DNA from: an uncultured Bacteroidales bacterium
GTDB taxonomy: Bacteria > Bacteroidota > Bacteroidia > Bacteroidales > UBA932
Assembly (NCBI GenBank): GCA_900546445.1
Contig: URCV01000008.1
Coordinates: 1-46,103 of the forward strand
Length of the DNA: 46,103 nt
Direction of reading: 5' to 3'
Below the pieces are notes generated by a model that did no database searches, was not told the DNA's origin, and worked only from the letters and a program-made list of their open reading frames with translations. Below are positions 1 through 8,024 of this stretch, one piece after another. A program made the position numbers and the translations under genes. Within the stretch, counting starts at the first letter, position 1; each line of letters starts with the position of its first letter.

Positions 1-16
1 TGGCAGAAACTTTTTA

Positions 17-24
17 TAAATTTG
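17..24 (+). promoter_or_regulatory. -7 promoter element of the DUF262 operon
   Basis: TAAATTTG matches the Bacteroidota -7 consensus TAnnTTTG and lies 22 bases before the ATG of the first DUF262 gene. The -33 box would fall at the window edge and cannot be judged. Confidence 0.5.
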
Positions 25-46
25 CTCCGATTAAAATAATAACCAG

Positions 47-1861
47 ATGAATAGAATAGAACCCCGTACAATTCAGCAACTCATAGTGAACCAGGAAACT
101 CCTCAAAGGGAGAACCGAGTGGAGCATTATCTTATTCCAGCTTATCAGAGGGGCTATCGGTGGACAACACTCCATGTAGAAGCTCTATTGGAGGACCTCG
201 ACAATTTCCTGAAACGTTCTGAAGAGCCAGGAGCTAAGAATGAAGCTTACTGCCTGCAACCTATTGTGGTCGTTGCTCAGCAAGATCCGGACGGAAAAAG
301 AATATGGGAAATAGTTGATGGTCAGCAGCGCTTAACAACGCTTTATATTCTTTTGAAGTATTTGAATGAAAAACGGTTCGACATTAGTTTCGAGAAAAGA
401 AGGAAAAGCGATGAGTTTCTGAGAAACCTATCATCTTCAACGCTTGATGACAATGAACCCGATTATCATTTTATGAGTGATGCTTATCGGTGTATACAGA
501 AATGGTTTGAGGCCAAGACGGAAACTGATTTGTCATATGATAAGCGTTTTTGGGTAAAGCTTATGAGCAATGTTCAAGTAATCTGGTATGACGTTGAGCT
601 ATTACCCAATTCGTCTAAATCATTGGAAGAACAGAAGATTGACATTTTCAATCGACTCAATATTGGAAAGATACCTCTTGAAGATGCAGAGCTGGTACGC
701 GCTCTTTTAATGAGCAAGGTGGATGCTAAATCAGAAAGAGAGAAGTTGATCCGCCAGGCAGAATTTTCAAATGAATGGTATGAGATTGAGCATTGGCTCC
801 AACAACCCGAACAATGGCTATTTCTGACAGATAAGAAGTACGCGAATCATATCCAACTCATTTTCGAGTTGATGGCTCACAACAAGAATTCCGAGAATTA
901 TAGTACTTTCAAGTGGTTCGAAAAACAAATACAAGACAGTAAAGACCCCGTTTGCAAAGCATCAAAACTCTGGCATGAAGTCAAAGAGTACTTCGCATAC
1001 TTTAGGTTCTGGTTCTCTGATAGAGATATTTACCACTATGTGGGCTTTTTACTTGCGGCGAACCTGTCAAAACTTGAGGAATTGATTGAGTATTCAAAAG
1101 AGGACAAGCATTCATTTGCAAAGAAGCTCAAACAACTAATAGCCAATTATCTAGAAAGCATTAATCTTGACGAACTATCTTACGAGAACGATCAAGAAGA
1201 ATTAAAACGGATTCTTCTTCTATTTAACGTTCTTTCAGTCAATGCTATCAAGGCCAATAAACAGAGTCGATTCCCATTCAATCTATATAATGAGATTAAG
1301 CAAGGGAAGAAATGGAGCCTTGAGCATATCCATGCGCAACAATCCCAAGATCCATTACAGAAAGATAAAGTGATACGGGATTGGATATCAGATACTCTTC
1401 GTTCAATTGGACGAATTTCGTCTATAGAAAAAGGCATCGATGATGAGGGCAATATAATCGTAACTAATCTTAAGCCGATGATAGAAGAGTTGCTGCAGCT
1501 CTCAAAAACTCCTTTAGACGAAAAAGTTGACGAGGATCGTTTTAATTTGGTTCGTGCTCAGATTGTAAATGCTTTCGACTCTGAATCAACAAAGCACCTT
1601 CTTGATAATATGGCGCTTTTGTCTTGTCCAGATAATTCCCGATTAAATAACGCGATATTCCCCGTTAAAAGGGATCGAGTAATAGAGATGGAGCTTGAAG
1701 GGCGATTTATCCCCCCTTGCACCCGTAATGTGTTTCTTAAGATTTATAGTAAAGCCGATACTCAGCCGTATTTCTGGAGTAAGGAAGACAAAATTGATTA
1801 CATCAGAGAAATCAATCGGGTTTTTGATGACTTTAAAATTGAAGTAAGCCATGACAACTAA
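47..1861 (+). CDS. DUF262/DUF1524 (GmrSD-like) protein
   Basis: A 604-aa protein with the DUF262 ParB/sulfiredoxin-like NTPase signature DGQQRLTTL near residue 91, preceded by the usual N-terminal PAYQRGYRW motif. The C-terminal half carries a DUF1524-like HNH module: WSLEHIHAQQ near residue 423, then DNMALLSCPDNSRLNNAIF near residues 522-540 and a KR pair. In characterised GmrSD type IV restriction enzymes this architecture couples a nucleotide-using DUF262 domain to an HNH nuclease that cuts modified DNA; that activity here is inference. The HNH motif has EH where many members have DH. Its last 11 bases overlap the next gene, which indicates translational coupling. Base composition is visibly more AT-rich than the core genes to the right, consistent with acquired DNA. 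Confidence 0.85.
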   Translation: MNRIEPRTIQQLIVNQETPQRENRVEHYLIPAYQRGYRWTTLHVEALLEDLDNFLKRSEEPGAKNEAYCLQPIVVVAQQDPDGKRIWEIVDGQQRLTTLYILLKYLNEKRFDISFEKRRKSDEFLRNLSSSTLDDNEPDYHFMSDAYRCIQKWFEAKTETDLSYDKRFWVKLMSNVQVIWYDVELLPNSSKSLEEQKIDIFNRLNIGKIPLEDAELVRALLMSKVDAKSEREKLIRQAEFSNEWYEIEHWLQQPEQWLFLTDKKYANHIQLIFELMAHNKNSENYSTFKWFEKQIQDSKDPVCKASKLWHEVKEYFAYFRFWFSDRDIYHYVGFLLAANLSKLEELIEYSKEDKHSFAKKLKQLIANYLESINLDELSYENDQEELKRILLLFNVLSVNAIKANKQSRFPFNLYNEIKQGKKWSLEHIHAQQSQDPLQKDKVIRDWISDTLRSIGRISSIEKGIDDEGNIIVTNLKPMIEELLQLSKTPLDEKVDEDRFNLVRAQIVNAFDSESTKHLLDNMALLSCPDNSRLNNAIFPVKRDRVIEMELEGRFIPPCTRNVFLKIYSKADTQPYFWSKEDKIDYIREINRVFDDFKIEVSHDN

Positions 1862-3971
1862 ACATACTTTTTTATCTCTTTGCCATGCATACGGGAAAAT
1901 AGAGATTCCCATTATTCAACGTGATTTTGCCCAAGGACGTAATGAGCAAAAGAACGTGAGAAACAAGTTTGTGGATTACCTCGTAAATGCGCTTGCGAAG
2001 GACGAGAGTATTGAGTTGGATTTTATATATGGAACCGTTCGGATTGACGTTGACGAACATGATAAAACGAAAGAAATCCACACTTTCATCCCTATTGACG
2101 GCCAGCAACGTTTAACTACGCTATGGCTATTACATTGGTTCCTTGCAATTCGCGAAAATGATTTTCGAGAGGATAATAAGGCATCAATCAAGGCCGAGAT
2201 GGCAAAATTCGTATACGAAACACGTCCTTCTGCTCATGCATTTTGTTCACGTCTAATATCAGAGTCTTTCCCTAAAGAGCGTATCACTGATATAGCAGAT
2301 TTTATTGAGAGTCGGAATTGGTTTGATTGCGATTGGAAAAGTGACGGAACCATTCATGGGATGTTGCAGATGTTGAGAACCTTTTCTAAGAAACAGGAAT
2401 TAATTGATGGTACAATAGAACTTGCTCAACTGCGAGACAAGAATAGAATTTCATTCTATTTTGTTCCTTTGGAATCATTCGGCTTATCAGAGGATATATA
2501 CATTCGAATGAATGCCAGAGGTAAGATTCTAACTGATTTTGAGAACTTTAAGTCCGAGTTCTACAAGATTATCAAGAAGTATCCAGACATCGAACTTGTC
2601 AAAGACAAGATGGAGTATTCTTGGGTAAACAATCTTTGGCCCTTTAGAAAACAGGATAAAAAGAATCCGGTGTATGTAACAGATGATTGTTTCATGAACT
2701 ATTTGAAGTTCATCTCCGAGATGCTTTATTTTAATCAGGCGAAACCCAGAGATGAGGCCGGATATGCAGACGATTTTAGTGATCTAAAAACGCTATCCGA
2801 CATTTATTCAAAGCAGGAAAACGTTGATTTTCTTGTATTTGCTCTCGATGCCATTCCTCAACTATCTCACTTAGACTTGGGTGATTATCATTTTTGGGAA
2901 AGGGAGAATCGGCCTGTTTGTTTTGGAGATCTTCTCGCACGCGTTATAAAAGGAGAGAACTTACTGTTCGATAATGAATTAGTATTATATGCAGCCATCG
3001 CATTCCTCAAGTATCACCCAAAGAATTTCATTTTCGTAAAGGATTTTCTACGTATTGTAAGAAATCTTATTGTAAACACAAATGATAAGTCTGAACGAGA
3101 TAGACCCAGGATCATTACAAGTGTCATTAAGTTAGCAGAAAACGAGAATCCATATGATGCTCTTAAGACGAATGGGTTTAAATTAGAAGGGTTAAGAGAA
3201 TCGCAATGCTCCGAAGAGCGGTTTAAGGCGCTAATTGGAGAAAACGACATCTTTGCCAGCATCGAAGATACAACTTGGTTTAAAGGAAACATCAAGTCAC
3301 TGTTGGCAGCATCATATTCTGTCGATGAAAAAGACATTCAGGACTTCTCATTCAATGACAGCTTGGTCTCTTCATTTAATGTGGCAGCTTTCAAGAGTGT
3401 TTTTGAAGGGTATAAAGTTATTGCCAAGAATAATTTTATTGAAGTATGGGGAGATTTGATTGATTCCTCACTCTATCAACGTTATCAATCTGCTGGACGT
3501 TTAGTTTATGTCGATGACTTTACAAAGACTCCAGGGGTAGTTTCTCTAGCTGCGAAATATTCAAGTACAGGAACTGGATCATTGGAGGATTACCTTATCA
3601 GAGCTGAAAAGGAATATGTAAAAAGCATCATAACCAAGTATGATGACTTGAGCACTATTCGTGATGTGAAAGAACAATTGCAGATTCTCTATATAATAAC
3701 ACGAAGGATACAAAACAAAGACATCTCTTCCTTCTTCCATGATTGGTATAATTTCGGGTGGCTATCAAAGGGCAAGGGTTTCTCCTCTATATTTAATTGC
3801 GGCATAGATGGAGATCCTTGGTTTAGTGAGGAGAATCCTATATTTCAAACTTACAATTCACAATTCAGATATAGTTGGGGATTGAATAAGTATCATGCAA
3901 TCCCGTTGGAAGTAAGCGAATCACCTAGATATGATTTAGTAGATGAGTTAAAGAAATGGGCTCAGTCTTAG
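1851..3971 (+). CDS. Second DUF262 protein, without a visible HNH module
   Basis: A 706-aa protein starting inside the end of the preceding DUF262 gene. The N-terminus has IPIIQRDFAQGR (residues about 18-29) and DGQQRLTTLWLL near residue 83, the DUF262 signature; IRMNARGKIL near residue 220 matches the second conserved block (N-rGk.L). The long C-terminal half (about residues 300-706) has no DUF1524/HNH pattern I can recognise and ends in a region rich in aromatic residues (FHDWYNFGWLSKGKG). The paired layout, one gene with DUF1524 and one without, suggests two subunits of a single restriction-like or anti-phage system. That role is inferred from family membership and gene coupling, not shown by the sequence. 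Confidence 0.8.
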   Translation: MTTKHTFLSLCHAYGKIEIPIIQRDFAQGRNEQKNVRNKFVDYLVNALAKDESIELDFIYGTVRIDVDEHDKTKEIHTFIPIDGQQRLTTLWLLHWFLAIRENDFREDNKASIKAEMAKFVYETRPSAHAFCSRLISESFPKERITDIADFIESRNWFDCDWKSDGTIHGMLQMLRTFSKKQELIDGTIELAQLRDKNRISFYFVPLESFGLSEDIYIRMNARGKILTDFENFKSEFYKIIKKYPDIELVKDKMEYSWVNNLWPFRKQDKKNPVYVTDDCFMNYLKFISEMLYFNQAKPRDEAGYADDFSDLKTLSDIYSKQENVDFLVFALDAIPQLSHLDLGDYHFWERENRPVCFGDLLARVIKGENLLFDNELVLYAAIAFLKYHPKNFIFVKDFLRIVRNLIVNTNDKSERDRPRIITSVIKLAENENPYDALKTNGFKLEGLRESQCSEERFKALIGENDIFASIEDTTWFKGNIKSLLAASYSVDEKDIQDFSFNDSLVSSFNVAAFKSVFEGYKVIAKNNFIEVWGDLIDSSLYQRYQSAGRLVYVDDFTKTPGVVSLAAKYSSTGTGSLEDYLIRAEKEYVKSIITKYDDLSTIRDVKEQLQILYIITRRIQNKDISSFFHDWYNFGWLSKGKGFSSIFNCGIDGDPWFSEENPIFQTYNSQFRYSWGLNKYHAIPLEVSESPRYDLVDELKKWAQS

Positions 3972-4027
3972 TGTTGAGCCTATCATTTCTTTAAGTAGCA
4001 TCTATTACCCTGCCACTCTTTGGCAAC

Positions 4028-4053
4028 TCCATGCCGTATCTTCGCGGCATGGA
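4028..4053. repeat. Perfect 9-bp inverted repeat around a -7-like box
   Basis: TCCATGCCG and CGGCATGGA flank the 8-base loop TATCTTCG, which resembles the Bacteroidota -7 element (TAnnTTTG with one change). It lies just after the DUF262 operon. It could be an operator-promoter, a transcript hairpin, or a mobile-element relic; there is no T-run to make it a standard terminator. Confidence 0.5.
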
Positions 4054-4360
4054 ACCTATCGAAGATGTCAAAGACTATCGCTCATCGAGCGAGTCTCAGT
4101 TGAAGGCGGAACTCAAGAATCTTGAGACCGGTGTTCTATAGATTACCCACGATCCCGTGGACTATCATCATTATACTCCATTCCTAGATTGGTGTGGGGA
4201 CGAGAAAGCCGTGGAAGCAGTGCTGGAAATGATGATTGACCGGTGCCACATCCTGAACCTCCTGTTTGACATCCACTGCAGTCGTTCTTCCGAAATCTCT
4301 ATTCGTCTTCAAACTCCATTAGTAGACAATAATCTTCCCCAGCATCTGCAGGAGATCTGA
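4031..4360 (+). pseudogene. Short reading frame split by an amber codon
   Basis: From ATG 4031 (or 4049) a frame runs to TAG at 4139-4141 and continues in the same frame, open, to TGA at 4358-4360. The second half would start at GTG 4157 and encode 67 aa (VDYHHYTPFLDWCGDEKAV at its start). The two in-frame pieces total about 108 codons with good codon texture, so a broken small gene is more likely than two real ones. I do not recognise the family. It sits between the DUF262 operon and the IS66 insertion, in DNA that is clearly being rearranged. Confidence 0.35.
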
Positions 4361-4374
4361 CGCATATTGTATTT

Positions 4375-4599
4375 TCATAACTGTTCTGTTATAAATAATT
4401 CGTCTAATTGTTCCAATAAAGCCTCGATGAATGATGAATTCTGATCAAGAGCCTTTGCAAGAGGTTCTGAAAGCGTGTCCCAATCATTTCTTATTGAGGC
4501 GACAAATTCTCTTATACAAACAACTATTGATTTGGGAGCGATGATCTCGTTATCTTCCATGATGACATAGTTATCTGAATAGGCTTCAAAAGCCTCACG
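4375..4599 (-). pseudogene. 3' part of a small gene cut by IS66 (possible toxin remnant)
   Basis: Read on the minus strand, 11047-11027 (ATG GAA GGA TTA GAG ATA TTT) joins in frame to 4599-4375 when the IS66 element and one target copy are removed. The restored ORF is 81 aa, starting MEGLEIFREAFEAYSDNYVI. Its ATG overlaps the stop codon of the upstream 323-aa gene, as expected for a coupled two-gene operon. The FREAF..Y.DNYVI start resembles the N-terminus of nucleotidyltransferase-type (AbiEii-like) toxins, but the GG-T-L and DxD catalytic blocks are absent, so it may already have lost an internal segment. An internal ATG at 4560 would give 61 aa if anything is still translated. The reconstruction is seen directly; the toxin identity is a guess. 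Confidence 0.5.
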
Positions 4600-4607
4600 A
4601 AATATCT
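4600..4607 (+). repeat. Left target-site duplication of IS66 (AAATATCT)
   Basis: The 8 bases AAATATCT directly precede the left inverted repeat and recur exactly after the right one at 11027-11034. An 8-bp duplication is the normal length for the IS66 family. Confidence 0.95.
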
Positions 4608-4629
4608 GTAAGCCTCCGGTGGCGCACGT
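4608..4629 (+). repeat. IS66 left inverted repeat
   Basis: Begins GTAAGCCTCCGGTG and matches the reverse complement of 11005-11026 at 20 of 22 bases; GTAA ends are typical of IS66. Confidence 0.93.
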
Positions 4630-4653
4630 CCTTGAGACGAGGGCCTAAACCAG

Positions 4654-4661
4654 TATCTTTG
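4654..4661 (+). promoter_or_regulatory. -7 promoter element of the IS66 tnp operon
   Basis: TATCTTTG, a full TAnnTTTG match, lies 23 bases upstream of the tnpA ATG and inside the IS end. Confidence 0.6.
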
Positions 4662-4684
4662 TCGACAAAAATAGCGAAAATACT

Positions 4685-5059
4685 ATGATGTCGAAAGAAG
4701 AAGTTGCAGAAATCATGACATACTGCAAGGAGAAGGGAATCTCCTACAAGTCAAGGCTCGCAGAGCTTGACATCCCCGCATGGAAGTTCTATGACAGCAA
4801 ATCGCGTTATGCTAAAGAGCAAGCCGACAGTAATGAATCGGCCGGCGAGTTCCTTCAGTTGACTTCCGGTGGCGAGTTTGTTCCGATGCCTTCATTTGCC
4901 GCAACAACAGGCCGGGGCTTCTCGAAGAAAAAGGACCAGCCACAAAAGATGATGAGCATCGAACTGAGGACTCCGAACGGAACGATGATGCGTATCCAGG
5001 GAGAGATGACTCTCCAATATGTCCAGGCAATAATCCAAGCGTCGAGCGGCCGTGTTTAG
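4685..5059 (+). CDS. tnpA: IS66 accessory protein TnpA
   Basis: A 124-aa basic protein in the first position of the IS66 operon. The N-terminal half looks like a helix-turn-helix segment (KEEVAEIMTYCKEKG, then SRLAELDIPAWKFYDSKSRY). The C-terminal half ends in the IS66 ORF1 pattern IELRTPNGTMMRIQGEM...YVQAII. It is thought to help the DDE transposase bind the ends. Its stop overlaps the GTG start of tnpB by 8 bases. Either of two adjacent ATG codons (4685, 4688) could be used. Confidence 0.88.
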   Translation: MMSKEEVAEIMTYCKEKGISYKSRLAELDIPAWKFYDSKSRYAKEQADSNESAGEFLQLTSGGEFVPMPSFAATTGRGFSKKKDQPQKMMSIELRTPNGTMMRIQGEMTLQYVQAIIQASSGRV

Positions 5060-5423
5060 TCTTAACGACAGCATGCGGTATATGTGGTACACCCAGCCGA
5101 CCGACATGCGCAAGAGTTACAATACTCTGAGCGGCATAGTGACCAATGCGATGGGATGCGACCCGTGTGATGGCAGTGTCTATGTGTTCATGAATAAGGC
5201 ACGCAACAGAATCAAGCTGCTTCACTGGGAACCTGGCGGAATGGTGATATACTCCAAACTCCTCGAGTCTGGTACCTTCGGGCACCCCAATCTGGAGAGC
5301 AAGGACGAGATAGCGGGGACTATAGAATGGCGGGATCTGGTGCTTATTGTCGAAGGAATCATTGAGAAACCGGACAGTCGGAAACAACGGCTCGAAGACC
5401 TGAAAAATCTTCGAAAAAGATGA
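5052..5423 (+). CDS. tnpB: IS66 accessory protein TnpB
   Basis: A 123-aa protein of the IS66 Orf2-like family. Hallmarks are YTQPTDMRKSYNTLSGIV near residues 13-30, DGSVYVFMNKARNRIKLLHW near residues 40-59, and GGMVIYSKLLESGTF. Translation starts at GTG 5052 inside the end of tnpA, a usual coupling arrangement in this family. It is required for transposition of IS66 elements but its biochemical role is not settled. It appears complete. Confidence 0.9.
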   Translation: MFSLNDSMRYMWYTQPTDMRKSYNTLSGIVTNAMGCDPCDGSVYVFMNKARNRIKLLHWEPGGMVIYSKLLESGTFGHPNLESKDEIAGTIEWRDLVLIVEGIIEKPDSRKQRLEDLKNLRKR

Positions 5424-5465
5424 AGAAAAATCGCCGATATCCTTGCGTAAATCATTGTTTTTCAC

Positions 5466-5473
5466 TATCTTTA
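5466..5473 (+). promoter_or_regulatory. Possible internal -7 element before tnpC
   Basis: TATCTTTA differs from TAnnTTTG in its last base and lies 26 bases before the GTG proposed as the tnpC start. Confidence 0.3.
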
Positions 5474-5499
5474 CATATAGAAAGAAGATAGAAAAAACA

Positions 5500-6936
5500 G
5501 TGGCAATCGAAGAACAAATCAAGGCTCTTATGGAGGAGAATGAAGCGCTTCGCAGGCAGGTGTCTGAGAAGGATGCGACAATTGCTTCCCAGAAAGACGA
5601 GATTGCCAAACTTCTGGATACCCTCGCTTATCTTCGCAAGAAACAGTTCGGGCAGATGTCCGAGAAGCATCTTCCCCTTGATCCCGCTCAGCTCACGCTG
5701 TTTGACCAGCAGCAGATGACGGAAGAAGAGAAGGCGGCTCTCGCGCAGGATGTGGAGAAGGCCGAAGAGGCCATCACTTACTCCGTTACCAGAAAGGCAA
5801 AGCCTTCCCGCAAACCGCTTGACGACAGTAAGCTTCCCGTCAAGGAAATCCACATCTATCCTGATGGGACGACCGACGAGAATGGGAACCTCAAGCCCGA
5901 GTATGTCGAGATTGGCACCGAAGAGTCCAGAACTCTCGAAACGGTCCCTGCAAGTGTCTATATCAAGAATACGATACGCCATAAGGTCATTCTGAGGTCA
6001 GATATTGAAAGCAAGCTGCCTGAAGAAAGAGAAATACTCATAGCACCTCTTCCTCTCCAACCAGTGTTCAGATGCCTTGCCGGAGCCTCGGTCCTGACGG
6101 ACATCATAATAGGAAAGTTCATGTACCACCTTCCGTTCTACCGCCAGATACAACAGTACAAGGAGGCCGGGATTGTGATAAGTGACTCCACGATGGGAGA
6201 ATGGTACGAGGCGGCGGTCGAACGGCTCAAGTTGCTGTATGATCTTCTGCGAAAACAGATATTGCAAAGCGAATACGTCCAGGTTGACGAAAGTGTGGTT
6301 CCGGTGATAGACAACGAGAAGCATAAGGCCCGCAAGGGCTATGAATGGTGCGTGCGTGACGGCCTGTCCGGTGATGTCATGTTCTACTACGACCGTGGCA
6401 GCCGTGGCGGCAAGGTCGCTCGCGAACTTCTCGGAGACTATAAGGGCAATGCCCAGACAGACGGCTACGAAGGCTATGACCAGTTTGAACCGCTGGAGGG
6501 CATTACCATGTATGGATGTTGGGCTCATGCCAGAAGGAAGTTCGTCGATGCTCTTGAGACTGACAGGAAACATGCTACAGAGGCCATCGTCTATATCAGA
6601 AAGCTGTATGAGGTTGAATCCAAGGCCGATGAGGCGAACCTGAGCCCCGATGAGCGCAAGGCAAAGCGTCTGGAGATATCATATCCGACCATACAGGTCT
6701 TTGAGAAGTGGATGCTGGATACATATCCCACTGTCCTTCCGAAGAGCAAGATCGGTATGGCGATCTCATATACATACACCTTATTGCCCAGGCTGAGCCG
6801 ATATGTCAACGACGGACGCATAAACATCGACAACAATCTCATTGAAAATGCAATCAGGCCACTGGCTCTCGGACGCTTATGTTGTACACCACATAATCTA
6901 CCTTATGTTGGCAATGCAATTATGTTGGCATCGTAA
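5500..6936 (+). pseudogene. tnpC: IS66 transposase TnpC, 5' fragment (DDE core)
   Basis: The first 459 codons of an IS66 DDE transposase, then 19 foreign residues read from the inserted element before a stop. I place the start at GTG 5500 (VAIEEQIKALMEENEALRRQ); an upstream TTG at 5443 is also in frame but less likely. An N-terminal coiled coil (residues about 1-45) is followed by the IS66 zinc-finger-like region and the catalytic core: Asp in VQVDESV (about 262), Asp in QTDGYEGY (about 320) and Glu in NNLIENAIRPLALGR (about 448). All three catalytic residues precede the break; only the C-terminal 79 residues are separated, at 10661-10900. Partial activity cannot be excluded but loss is more likely. 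Confidence 0.92.
6871..6876 (+). repeat. GGACGC, left flank duplication of the RIT insertion
   Basis: GGACGC occurs at 6871-6876 and again at 10655-10660, directly outside the TTATGTTG ... CAACATAA ends. One copy is needed to restore the tnpC frame (L-G-R-K-N-W), so this is a 6-bp target duplication or crossover overlap. Confidence 0.85.
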
Positions 6937-6985
6937 GTTAAGTCTTTTATACTCAATGATATGATTACTGCAATGCCAACATAAC
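6877..6985 (+). repeat. Left end of the RIT element with iterated TTATGTTG boxes
   Basis: TTATGTTG occurs at 6877, 6903 and 6920 on the plus strand, and inverted at 6976-6984 (CCAACATAA). The segment 6901-6936 pairs with 10621-10656. The outermost 24 bases (6877-6900) have no counterpart outside the right-hand long repeat, so the two ends are asymmetric. Confidence 0.8.
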
Positions 6986-6995
6986 GTACAACTGT

Positions 6996-8024
6996 CTAAA
7001 GAGATTTAAGGAAGCCAATGAGCGTTTTGCCTTTGGGATTATACTTTGGGGCGCCTTTTACAAACACCTCGCAAGTTTTTAAAGCTTTGGACTTCATTCT
7101 GATGTTAACCTCAGCATATATGTTAGTAGTGTTAACTGATACATGTCCCAACCATGAACGTATGGTATTGATATCCACTCCCGCTTCAAGTAAATGAGAT
7201 GCGGTCGAATGACGTATCGTATGAGGGCTGATATTCTTTTCTCCGATTGACGGCATGACTTCCGCAGCCTTAGCTGCATATCTTGATACCAGTTCATATA
7301 TACCGAACCTTGTGATGGGATCACCATATCGATTAAGAAAGATTGGTTCTTCAGGACTTCTTTTCATATATGGCTGCAATAGCTTTACCGTACTGTCCCA
7401 TAATGGGCATACTCTTGTTTTATTACCCTTACCTCTGATTGTCGCCAAGGATGCCTGAACTCCGTTGCCTATAGCGATATCTTTTATTCGAAGATTCACT
7501 GCTTCGGTCGCTCTTGCCCCGCTATTGTACAAGAACATCAGTAGAGCATAGTCTCGAGCTCCTTGGGATGTCGTTTTGTCAGGTATGGAAAGCAGCGTTT
7601 TCATCTCATCTTTTTCCAAATACACAACTTTGTGGATTGCTTTCTCATCTTGTTTTTTTAAACCGAACCTCTTGATGGGTATATTCTTCAATTTTGTATA
7701 CCAAAACAGGTATTGAGGTTCCGATGTTGAGATGTAGTTTGCAAAGCTATGTATGGCAGAAAGCCTGTGATTTCTCGTCCGTATAGAGCAGTTTTTTGCT
7801 CGCTCAAGATTGAGTAAAAAGCTCTCCACAAGTTCTGAAGTTAGTTCTTCTACACGAAGTTTATCAGGAGAAAGCCCATTCTCTGTAACATATTCAAGTA
7901 GTTGACGCAGGGCGTCCCGATAACTGGTAATCGTATTTCGCGACAGGTTTCTTACGACGGGCAGATATTCAGTAAGATATCTTCGAAGCCAGTATCCTAT
8001 AAGTTCTTTGTCAGACTGTTTCAT
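6996..8024 (-). CDS. RIT tyrosine recombinase, third gene
   Basis: A 342-aa tyrosine recombinase with an N-terminal SAM-like core-binding domain (about residues 10-110) and a C-terminal catalytic domain. Catalytic positions are visible: Arg in NSGARATEAVNL, His-x-x-Arg in SPHTIRHSTASHLLEAG, His in SWLGHVSVNTT, and Tyr in NIYAEVN (about residue 302). It is the last of three genes; its ATG overlaps the TGA of the previous gene in an ATGA, indicating coupled translation. Together the three recombinases are presumed to bind the iterated end repeats and move the element. The protein looks complete. Confidence 0.92.
   Translation of the reverse strand: MKQSDKELIGYWLRRYLTEYLPVVRNLSRNTITSYRDALRQLLEYVTENGLSPDKLRVEELTSELVESFLLNLERAKNCSIRTRNHRLSAIHSFANYISTSEPQYLFWYTKLKNIPIKRFGLKKQDEKAIHKVVYLEKDEMKTLLSIPDKTTSQGARDYALLMFLYNSGARATEAVNLRIKDIAIGNGVQASLATIRGKGNKTRVCPLWDSTVKLLQPYMKRSPEEPIFLNRYGDPITRFGIYELVSRYAAKAAEVMPSIGEKNISPHTIRHSTASHLLEAGVDINTIRSWLGHVSVNTTNIYAEVNIRMKSKALKTCEVFVKGAPKYNPKGKTLIGFLKSL

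Noticed and set aside
5443..5499. Upstream TTG start of tnpC
   Set aside because: The segment covers a -7-like box (5466-5473) and the family sequence begins at the GTG 5500.
4812..5609. 265-codon open frame on the minus strand across IS66 tnpA/tnpB
   Set aside because: It is antisense to two well-recognised IS66 genes and has low-complexity Ser/Phe-rich sequence without a family match.
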